In this document: positions 1 through 5,091 of the stretch, one piece after another
Layout: each line of letters begins with the position of its first letter
Position numbering within the stretch: the first letter of the stretch is position 1
NCBI GenBank assembly: GCA_945889235.1
Contig: CAMDBK010000227.1
Location: 1-5,091, forward strand
Length of the DNA: 5,091 nucleotides
Origin: Chitinophaga pinensis
GTDB lineage: Bacteria > Bacteroidota > Bacteroidia > SXHM01
Direction of reading: 5' to 3'
The notes under the pieces: model-generated
Told to the model about the DNA's origin: nothing
Database searches by the model: none
What the model saw: only the letters and a program-made list of their open reading frames with translations
Position numbers and translations under genes: made by a program

Positions 1-1498
1 TCAAATGATGATTAGTATTAATTCAGGTACACAAACAGTGTCTGGTATTGTAATTCTTACCAATGGAATATTTTACACTTATGGAAACCCACTTGTGTTA
101 AAATCAACTTCATCAGGTACTGCACAAATTGCAGGAGGTGGAAACGGGGATATTGAAGGAAGATTAACTGCTGAGCGTTATATCCCTGCTGCTCCTGCTT
201 CTGCATCGCCTTTTAATCACTTAATTGCTTCGTCTTTAAGAACTGATACTATTGTAGATACCGGTCTTTCAGGTTTTGCAGATGACTTTACTCTGGTTCC
301 AAACAGTTATGGTTCAACACCGACAGGAACATTCTTTTCTTTTAATGAATCGTCAAGTGGTTCAGGCAGTCCTTTTTCTTATAATTGCTTAAAAGGTCCA
401 TCGGCTATTTCAAATATGAACGGCTATGCTGCTAAGATTACTATTACTACCACACTTGATATTACAGGAACTTACAAACACCACGTTTCACCAATAAAAA
501 ACCTTTCATATACACCGGGTGGTGGAGGTAACGGTTGGAATTTAGTTGGTAACCCCTACCCTTCCGGTATTGACTGGAATGCTCCAAATGGATGGGCAAA
601 AAATCATATTACAAACTCAATCTACATCTGGAACCCAGCTATACAGCAATACACTTCTTACAACGGAACTGTTGGAACAAATGGTGGAACATCTTACATT
701 GCTCCTATGCAGGCTTTCTTTGTGGTTGCCAATGATTATTTCCCGCAGATTTCTGTTTTACAAACTGCACGGGTTACTTCATCTGTAAGTTACTTTAAAA
801 CAGATGAAATTTCTGAGCTCATTCGCCTGAAAGTAACCGGAAATAATTTCTATGATGAAACGGTTGTTTACTTTGATATTAATGCATCACAGGACATGGA
901 TAATTTTGACTCTTATAAAATCAGAAGTATGTCTCAGGATGTTCCTATGCTGGCATCGCGCTTAAGTGAAAGTAATGTTTCAATCAATGCGCTGCCGGGT
1001 TATACTACCGAAACTGTTATCCCACTTGTATTCAATGGTGCTGCCGGAAACTATTCAATTTCGGCAAATGAATTGCTTGGCTTTGGTGGCGGAAATCCTG
1101 TTTACCTTGCAGATGCTTTAACAGGCAGTATTGAAGAAATTACAGAAACTTCATCTTACAGCTTTACCGCAACAGGTGATGATGAACACAGGTTCTCCAT
1201 TGTTTTTGATGCTCCTGTTGTAACCGGTATTGAAGCAGTAAACGGTGGTGTTAAATTTTACCAGAGCAACGGTCAGATTATTATTGAAACTTCGGGTATG
1301 AAAGAATGCTCAGGTTACTTTTCCATGTATTCTGCAAACGGACAAATAATTACTTCAAGCCAGTTGGTGCAACTGAATGGCGGACGTTGTTCAGTAAACA
1401 TTCCTGAAGTTGCTGCCGGTATTTACATTGTTAAACTTATGAATGGCAACAAAGAATATACGGGCAGAATTTATATCGGAGCTGCTCCTATTTTTTAA
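1..1498 (+). CDS. T9SS type A sorting domain-containing surface/secreted protein (5' partial)
   Basis: This is the C-terminal part of a large exported protein. The frame is open to the left edge, so the ATG at 5 is probably an internal methionine; no signal peptide is visible and the true start lies upstream. Numbered from that Met, the piece has 497 residues and is rich in Gly, Ser, Thr and Asn with beta-strand character. It contains an ERYIPA segment (about 58-63) and GWNLVGNPYPSGIDW (177-191), wording I recognise from many large Bacteroidota surface proteins. Residues from about 408 form the C-terminal sorting domain: GIEAVNGGVKFYQ, then MYSANGQII, then AAGIYIVKLMNGNKEYTGRIYI near the end. 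In this family the domain directs export through the type IX secretion machinery after Sec transport and is usually removed on arrival at the surface. The protein's specific role (adhesin, enzyme or matrix) cannot be told from this fragment; no catalytic motif is visible. The gene ends 22 bp before a strong hairpin terminator. Confidence 0.88.
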   Translation, partial: QMMISINSGTQTVSGIVILTNGIFYTYGNPLVLKSTSSGTAQIAGGGNGDIEGRLTAERYIPAAPASASPFNHLIASSLRTDTIVDTGLSGFADDFTLVPNSYGSTPTGTFFSFNESSSGSGSPFSYNCLKGPSAISNMNGYAAKITITTTLDITGTYKHHVSPIKNLSYTPGGGGNGWNLVGNPYPSGIDWNAPNGWAKNHITNSIYIWNPAIQQYTSYNGTVGTNGGTSYIAPMQAFFVVANDYFPQISVLQTARVTSSVSYFKTDEISELIRLKVTGNNFYDETVVYFDINASQDMDNFDSYKIRSMSQDVPMLASRLSESNVSINALPGYTTETVIPLVFNGAAGNYSISANELLGFGGGNPVYLADALTGSIEEITETSSYSFTATGDDEHRFSIVFDAPVVTGIEAVNGGVKFYQSNGQIIIETSGMKECSGYFSMYSANGQIITSSQLVQLNGGRCSVNIPEVAAGIYIVKLMNGNKEYTGRIYIGAAPIF

Positions 1499-1520
1499 AC
1501 AGACAAATAGTTTTAGAAAT

Positions 1521-1552
1521 AAAAAGGGACGCTTTTCAGCGTCCCTTTTTTT
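1521..1552. terminator. Bidirectional intrinsic terminator between convergent genes
   Basis: AAAAAGGGACGCT (1521-1533) pairs perfectly with AGCGTCCCTTTTT (1538-1550) around a TTTC loop, giving a 13-bp stem. The T run continues to 1552 on the plus strand, and the A run on the left gives a U tract on the minus strand. It can therefore end both the surface-protein transcript (stop at 1498) and the ribF-LRR transcript (stop at 1551). The minus-strand stop codon touches the stem directly. Confidence 0.9.
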
Positions 1553-2156
1553 ATGGTCCGCAGTTGCAGCCCTCGGATGAATATATTTTGGCCTGAGGAA
1601 ACAACTTTTCTATTTCCGCCTTTTCATCCTTGTTCAGGTTTATTGTTCGCAAGTCAATCCACATAAGGTTTTTCATCTTACTCATCTCTTGCGGAAACTC
1701 ACTGATTGAAGTTCCCCAAACATCAAGGTAAGTGAGACTTTCCATTTTGCTCATCTCGGGAGGAAATGATGAAAGAACTTCATTCTGGCTGGCAACAAGA
1801 GTTTTTAGTTTGGTCAGCTCCCCTATTTCTTTTGGAAATGTTTCCAACAAATTTTTTGAAACATTGAGATAACTCAGGTTTTTGAGCTTTGCTATTTCAG
1901 TAGGAAGCACTCGTATTTTGTTATTGGTCAGGTCAAGTTCCTGAAGGTATGGCAATGAATAAACCTCCTGCGGAATAGTCGAAAGTTTCTGGCGTTTGAG
2001 TGAAAGTTTGTGAACACTATCGGGGTTAGCCAAGGCTTCTGCGAGACTTTTGTATTCATACTCGTGTGCAAGTGAAATGGAATCAAGCAGGCGCTGCGCA
2101 TTGGAAGTCAGCAATAAGAAGTTGGAAGTAAGAAGTAACAGAATTACTTTTTTCAT
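1551..2156 (-). CDS. Exported leucine-rich repeat protein
   Basis: A 201-residue protein starting with ATG at 2156. Residues 1-20 look like a Sec signal peptide: MKK, a hydrophobic core with LLLTSN occurring twice, and probable cleavage after Ala20 before Gln21. There is no lipobox cysteine. About six leucine-rich repeats of 22-24 residues follow, at roughly 49-70, 71-93, 94-116, 117-140, 141-163 and 164-188. The best match to the LxxLxLxxNxIxxLPxxI pattern is LQELDLTNNKIRVLPTEI at 71-88. Such repeats form a curved solenoid that usually binds other proteins, so a binding role in the periplasm or outside the cell is inferred; no partner is known. The tail ends EGCNCGP, with a CxC pair at 197-199. 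No T9SS sorting domain is present. It lies 11 bp downstream of ribF on the same strand and is probably cotranscribed, ending at the shared hairpin. The exact function is unknown. Confidence 0.88.
   Translation of the reverse strand: MKKVILLLLTSNFLLLTSNAQRLLDSISLAHEYEYKSLAEALANPDSVHKLSLKRQKLSTIPQEVYSLPYLQELDLTNNKIRVLPTEIAKLKNLSYLNVSKNLLETFPKEIGELTKLKTLVASQNEVLSSFPPEMSKMESLTYLDVWGTSISEFPQEMSKMKNLMWIDLRTINLNKDEKAEIEKLFPQAKIYSSEGCNCGP
2104..2138. repeat. Degenerate heptanucleotide tandem repeat, GAAGTnn x5
   Basis: Five consecutive 7-bp units are visible on the plus strand: GAAGTCA (2104), GCAATAA (2111), GAAGTTG (2118), GAAGTAA (2125) and GAAGTAA (2132). Four of the five keep GAAGT exactly. Read on the minus strand, three units (21 bp) encode seven residues, which explains the twice-repeated LLLTSN in the signal peptide of the LRR protein. 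From memory, similar GAAGTnn-type arrays occur in other Bacteroidota genomes, but I could not check this. Confidence 0.7.
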
Positions 2157-2167
2157 GTTGCAATAGT

Positions 2168-3106
2168 TTATTTTTCTTGTTCTTTCAGCAAATTTATTGC
2201 CGATAATTTATCGTTTGCCAGTTGAATCTTTAATTCATCCAAGCCATTAAACTTTATATCATCACGAATTTTATTTTTGAAATAAACCGTAATGTGTTTA
2301 CCATAAACATCCTTATTAAAATCAAACAGGTTAACTTCTATGCTCAGGTATTTACCATTCAATGTAGGACGATTTCCGATGTAGAGCATGCCATCATACA
2401 ATACACCTTCAACCTCAGTCTTTACAGCATAAATGCCAATAGCAGGAATAAGTTTATACCTGCTTTCAACTGAAATATTAGCAGTGGGATAACCTAACTC
2501 ATGTCCTTTTTTTTCTCCGTGTATTACTTTTCCGGTAAGCGTGTAATCATGACCAAGAAATTCCTTTGCTGTCCATATATCACCTTCCTTTAAAGCCTGA
2601 CGTATTTTTGTAGAACTAACGGCAACATGGTCAACATCCTGTGCAGGTATTTCTTCAACTGTAAAACCATACATCGGTCCGGTTTCTTTCAGATGTGCAA
2701 AGCTGCCTTCACGGTTGCGCCCGAAATGATGATCATAACCAATCACCAGTTTTTTTGTCTTTATTTTATTAACCAGTATTTCGCGGATAAACTGCAATGA
2801 ACTCAGGCGCGAAAACTCTTTGGTGAATGGTTGAATAATCAAATGCTGAATACCGTATTTTTCAAGCAGTGAAATTTTTTCATCCTGTGTTGTCAATAAT
2901 TTCAGGTCAATATCATCAGGAAAAAGTACCATGCGCGGATGCGGATAAAAGGAGAGCAACACGCTTTCGCCATTTTCTTTTGCAGCTATTTCATTGAGCC
3001 TTCTTATGATTGCCTGATGCCCTGTATGAACCCCGTCAAATGTTCCTGTTGTTACAACGGCATTGGTACATCCTGTAAACTCTTCAATATGATTGTAAAC
3101 TTTCAA
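2168..3106 (-). CDS. ribF: Bifunctional riboflavin kinase / FAD synthetase RibF
   Basis: This cytoplasmic enzyme phosphorylates riboflavin to FMN and then adenylates FMN to FAD, each step using ATP. The 312-residue length is normal for bacterial RibF. The N-terminal FAD synthetase domain (about 1-185) shows the nucleotidyltransferase motif GTFDGVHTGH (21-30), FYPHPR (53-58), GYDHHFGRNREG (123-134) and SSTKIR (164-169). The C-terminal riboflavin kinase domain (about 186-312) shows GYPTAN (205-210), YIGNRPT (242-248), and the catalytic-region Glu257 within IEVNLFDF. The start is TTG at 3106: no ATG or GTG lies between it and the upstream in-frame stop (TAA at 3133-3131), and any later ATG would remove the GTFDGVH motif. 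MKVYNHIEEF also resembles the N-terminus of Bacteroidota RibF proteins I remember. A TAnnTTTG promoter lies just upstream and leaves too short a leader for an FMN riboswitch. The gene appears intact and precedes the LRR gene in the same unit. Confidence 0.96.
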   Translation of the reverse strand: MKVYNHIEEFTGCTNAVVTTGTFDGVHTGHQAIIRRLNEIAAKENGESVLLSFYPHPRMVLFPDDIDLKLLTTQDEKISLLEKYGIQHLIIQPFTKEFSRLSSLQFIREILVNKIKTKKLVIGYDHHFGRNREGSFAHLKETGPMYGFTVEEIPAQDVDHVAVSSTKIRQALKEGDIWTAKEFLGHDYTLTGKVIHGEKKGHELGYPTANISVESRYKLIPAIGIYAVKTEVEGVLYDGMLYIGNRPTLNGKYLSIEVNLFDFNKDVYGKHITVYFKNKIRDDIKFNGLDELKIQLANDKLSAINLLKEQEK

Positions 3107-3125
3107 CGGCTTTTTTTTATCGATG

Positions 3126-3133
3126 CAAAATTA
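3126..3133 (-). promoter_or_regulatory. Probable ribF promoter, Bacteroidota -7 element TAATTTTG
   Basis: Read on the minus strand, 3133-3126 is TAATTTTG followed by C, an exact match to the TAnnTTTG -7 consensus of the Bacteroidota primary sigma factor. No TTG -33 element is seen at the usual 17-23 bp spacing. Transcription would start near 3120, giving an mRNA leader of only about 10-15 bases that contains eight consecutive A residues just before the TTG start codon. Confidence 0.55.
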
Positions 3134-3155
3134 CGTTTAAAATGAATAGTGTCGT

Positions 3156-3181
3156 TTGTCGTTTTTTTCTAACAATATAAT
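3156..3181 (+). promoter_or_regulatory. Tentative promoter for the small exported beta-sandwich protein
   Basis: No TAnnTTTG match exists upstream of the ATG at 3217. The best alternative is TTG (3156-3158), 17 bp, then TATAAT (3176-3181), which would place the transcript start near 3188 and leave a leader of about 30 bases, A-rich before the start codon. In a region this AT-rich, TATAAT can arise by chance, so this is weak. Confidence 0.3.
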
Positions 3182-3216
3182 CAGGATAGTTGTATAAGAA
3201 CCAAAAATATAAAAAA

Positions 3217-3699
3217 ATGAAATATATAAAATTACTCCCAATCGCTCTCATTGTAAGCTTAGTTGCAGTACAACAGGTTTCGGCACAGTTCAGTGCTATT
3301 AACATCAACAAACTGGAGGTGTATGGTTTTGCCAGGCTAGGTGACGAATCAGTTAAAAAAGCAGTTGCTACCCTTTATGAAGACCAGGAAAACAACGGAA
3401 AATGGGTTCAGGTTCAGCAAATGAAATCAAACATTAACGGTGAGTTTGGCTTCAAACTCGACTACAATTCAAAATACGTTATTGAAATTGCAAAGGCAAA
3501 CTATATTTCAAAGCGGATAAGTTTTGATACCAATGTTTATGGCAAAACAATTCACTCACTGGATTTTTACTTCAATGTAGATTTTATTCCCGGTGTTAAT
3601 ACCGCTAATTCTGAAATACCTGTTGGCAATGTATTTTACCATGTTCAGAAAAACAAATTTGATTACGAGTTGAATGGTGAAAAGGCACAAGCCCAATAA
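3217..3699 (+). CDS. Small exported protein with predicted carboxypeptidase-regulatory-like beta-sandwich
   Basis: A 160-residue protein of unknown role. I start it at ATG 3217, not the in-frame TTG at 3190, because this gives a standard signal peptide (MKYIKLLPIALIVSLVAV, cleavage probably after VSA at 21-23, before Gln24) and the ATG follows an A-rich leader. The mature part from about 33 to 104 reads like the beta-sandwich modules common in Bacteroidota envelope proteins: LEVYGFARLG, then VKKAVATLYED, then NINGEFGFKLDYNSKYVIEIAKANYISKRISFDT. In that pattern a family repeat of 'new value, then NG-F-F, then Y-IEI-K-Y' is typical. The tail includes VGNVFYHVQKNKFDYE (137-151). There is no lipobox, T9SS domain, OmpA domain or catalytic motif, so it is probably periplasmic or a small accessory envelope protein. 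It appears monocistronic, divergent from ribF and followed by its own terminator; no functional link to atpD is implied. Confidence 0.85.
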   Translation: MKYIKLLPIALIVSLVAVQQVSAQFSAININKLEVYGFARLGDESVKKAVATLYEDQENNGKWVQVQQMKSNINGEFGFKLDYNSKYVIEIAKANYISKRISFDTNVYGKTIHSLDFYFNVDFIPGVNTANSEIPVGNVFYHVQKNKFDYELNGEKAQAQ

Positions 3700-3720
3700 A
3701 ACTTTAACAACAATGCTTTA

Positions 3721-3752
3721 AAAAAAGCTCCGCAAAAAAGCGGGGCTTTTTT
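3721..3752 (+). terminator. Intrinsic terminator after the small exported protein gene
   Basis: AAAAAAGCTCCGC (3721-3733) pairs with GCGGGGCTTTTTT (3740-3752) around an A6 loop. The 13-bp stem has one G-T wobble (3729 with 3744) and ends in six T residues. It begins 21 bp after the TAA at 3697-3699 and separates this gene from atpD. Confidence 0.88.
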
Positions 3753-3814
3753 ATTGTTAAGAGCCTGTGCAAAATTATTTTATCACCAACACTTTTTCGT
3801 ATTACCTATAATAC

Positions 3815-3822
3815 TACTTTTG
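3815..3822 (+). promoter_or_regulatory. Probable atpD promoter, Bacteroidota -7 element TACTTTTG
   Basis: TACTTTTG followed by CGCCC matches the TAnnTTTG consensus exactly and lies downstream of the previous terminator. The -33 region has only a T-rich stretch (3793-3797) and no TTG at good spacing. Transcription would start near 3829, giving a leader of about 37 bases that is A-rich (A8 at 3851-3858) with no purine-rich Shine-Dalgarno site at the proper distance from the ATG at 3866. Confidence 0.65.
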
Positions 3823-3865
3823 CGCCCGATTTAAAACAATTCTTAATCACAAAAAAAACGCTGAA

Positions 3866-5091
3866 ATGTCAGTAAATAAAGGAAAAATAGTTCAGATTAT
3901 CGGCCCCGTAGTGGACATCAGTTTTGATGTAGAAGGTTCATCGTTACCTAAAATTTATGATGCACTGGAAATCACACGTTCAAACGGACAAAAAATTATA
4001 TTAGAGTGTCAACAACACATTGGTGAAGACACCGTGCGTGCCGTAGCCATGGACTCTACCGATGGTTTAAGCCGCGGAATGGAAGTAACCACAACCGGTC
4101 AGCCCATCACCATGCCTACAGGCGATAAAGTAAAAGGAAGACTCTTCAACGTTGTTGGTGAAGCCATTGACGGTATCGGAGCAGTTTCCAATGCAGGTGG
4201 TTATCCAATTCACCGCGATCCTCCAAAATTCGAAGACCTTTCTACTTCTAACGAAGTTCTGTTCACCGGTATTAAAGTTATTGACCTTTTGGAGCCTTAT
4301 GCAAAAGGTGGTAAAATCGGTTTGTTCGGTGGTGCGGGTGTTGGAAAAACGGTTCTTATCATGGAGCTTATCAACAACATCGCAAAAGGATATGCAGGTC
4401 TGTCAGTATTTTCGGGTGTGGGAGAAAGAACAAGAGAAGGAAACGATTTGCTGCGTGAGATGATTGAATCAGGTGTTATCCGTTACGGAGATGCATTCAA
4501 ACACAGCATGGAAAAAGGCGGATGGGATTTGAGCAAGGTGGATTTAAAAGAATTAGAACAATCACAGGCTACTCTGGTTTTCGGTCAAATGAACGAGCCT
4601 CCCGGAGCACGTGCCCGTGTTGCCCTTTCAGGTTTAACAGTAGCGGAATATTTCCGTGATGGTGATGAGAAAACAGGTGGCCGCGATATCCTGTTCTTCA
4701 TTGATAATATCTTCCGTTTTACACAGGCAGGTTCTGAGGTATCGGCTCTTTTAGGTCGAATGCCATCTGCCGTGGGTTACCAGCCAACTCTTGCAACAGA
4801 GATGGGACTGATGCAGGAACGTATCACTTCAACTAAACGCGGTTCTATCACATCGGTTCAGGCGGTTTATGTGCCTGCGGATGACTTGACTGACCCTGCA
4901 CCGGCAACAACGTTCTCTCACTTGGATGCTACAACGGTATTGAGCCGTAAGATTGCTGAGCTTGGTATTTATCCGGCAGTGGATCCGTTGGATTCAACTT
5001 CACGTATTCTTTCTGCTGCTGTTTTAGGTGACGAACATTACAACACCGCACAACGTGTAAAAAATATTCTTCAGCGTTATAAAGAACTTCA
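3866..5091 (+). CDS. atpD: F1F0 ATP synthase subunit beta (3' partial)
   Basis: This is the catalytic subunit of the F1 sector, which makes ATP from ADP and phosphate using the ion gradient across the inner membrane. ATG 3866 opens MSVNKGKIVQIIGPVVDISF, the usual beta N-terminus; 408 complete codons are present and the frame runs off the right edge. Visible landmarks are the P-loop GGAGVGKT (155-162, Lys161), GERTREGND with Glu187 and Arg188 (E. coli E181/R182), GQMNEPPGARARV (240-252), the Walker B Asp280 in LFFIDNIFRFTQAG, and ALLGRMPSAVGYQPTLATEMG further on. The DELSEED loop should fall just beyond the window. Compared with E. coli there are about 27 extra residues between GERTREGND and GQMNEPPG (including KHSMEKGGWDLSKVDLKELE) and about five more before GGRDILFF. 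I recall similar inserts in other Bacteroidota. The gene upstream is unrelated, so atpD starts its own unit, as in phylum members where atpDC is separate from the main atp cluster. Confidence 0.98.
   Translation, partial: MSVNKGKIVQIIGPVVDISFDVEGSSLPKIYDALEITRSNGQKIILECQQHIGEDTVRAVAMDSTDGLSRGMEVTTTGQPITMPTGDKVKGRLFNVVGEAIDGIGAVSNAGGYPIHRDPPKFEDLSTSNEVLFTGIKVIDLLEPYAKGGKIGLFGGAGVGKTVLIMELINNIAKGYAGLSVFSGVGERTREGNDLLREMIESGVIRYGDAFKHSMEKGGWDLSKVDLKELEQSQATLVFGQMNEPPGARARVALSGLTVAEYFRDGDEKTGGRDILFFIDNIFRFTQAGSEVSALLGRMPSAVGYQPTLATEMGLMQERITSTKRGSITSVQAVYVPADDLTDPAPATTFSHLDATTVLSRKIAELGIYPAVDPLDSTSRILSAAVLGDEHYNTAQRVKNILQRYKEL

Noticed and set aside
546..788. 80-codon open frame on the plus strand
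   Set aside because: It lies wholly inside the surface-protein gene in another frame, and its translation is low in complexity with no recognisable domain.
3107..3133. FMN riboswitch controlling ribF
   Set aside because: The inferred leader is about 10-15 bases and no conserved multi-stem aptamer is seen in the 110-bp intergenic region.
2939..3145. 68-codon plus-strand frame opposite the start of ribF
   Set aside because: It is antisense to the conserved N-terminal motif of ribF, and its cysteine-rich translation looks like a complement artefact.
3151..3164. GTCGTTT occurring twice in tandem, as a possible operator
   Set aside because: There are only two 7-bp copies with no dyad symmetry or further copies, so chance is a good explanation.
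3190..3216. TTG at 3190 as the start of the small exported protein
   Set aside because: It would add nine mostly polar, lysine-rich residues before a complete signal peptide; the ATG at 3217 gives a normal N-terminus.
3117..3311. 64-codon minus-strand frame in the divergent region
   Set aside because: It is antisense to the signal peptide of the small exported protein; its hydrophobic stretch is what AT-rich antisense DNA gives, and it would overlap the ribF promoter.
3760..3776. GAGCCTGTGCAAAATTA resembling an insertion-sequence terminal repeat
   Set aside because: No inverted partner, target duplication or transposase was seen in the window.
4152..4463. 103-codon plus-strand frame
   Set aside because: It is a shifted frame inside atpD, whose own frame carries every expected motif.

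Overview
The window looks like chromosomal DNA from a member of the Bacteroidota. Several signs agree. The first gene ends in a type IX secretion (T9SS) type A sorting domain. AT-rich leaders precede the genes without a clear Shine-Dalgarno sequence. Two promoters match the TAnnTTTG -7 element used by this phylum. The atpD product carries inserts relative to E. coli that I associate with Bacteroidota, and atpD stands apart from other atp genes. The closest genus cannot be told from the sequence.

Layout. (1) Positions 1-1498 (+) hold the 3' end of a large surface or secreted protein whose start lies outside the window. (2) A strong hairpin at 1521-1552 ends transcription from both sides. (3) Positions 3106-1551 (-) hold a two-gene unit: ribF (FAD/FMN synthesis) starting at a TTG codon, then, after an 11-bp gap, a small exported leucine-rich repeat protein. 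The signal peptide of that protein is encoded by a degenerate 7-bp tandem repeat. (4) A 110-bp divergent intergenic region (3107-3216) separates ribF from the next gene. (5) Positions 3217-3699 (+) encode a 160-residue exported protein with a predicted beta-sandwich, followed by an intrinsic terminator at 3721-3752. (6) A 166-bp gap carries a clear Bacteroidota promoter, then atpD (F1 ATP synthase beta) runs off the right edge at codon 409.

How the genes relate. ribF and atpD are housekeeping genes of cofactor synthesis and energy metabolism. The other three encode exported proteins of unknown specific role. Apart from the ribF-LRR pair, each gene appears to be its own transcription unit. I see no RNA gene, mobile element, CRISPR array, phage gene or defence locus. 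I found no convincing undescribed system; the most distinctive item is the heptanucleotide repeat that encodes the signal peptide. No intergenic stretch exceeds 300 bases.
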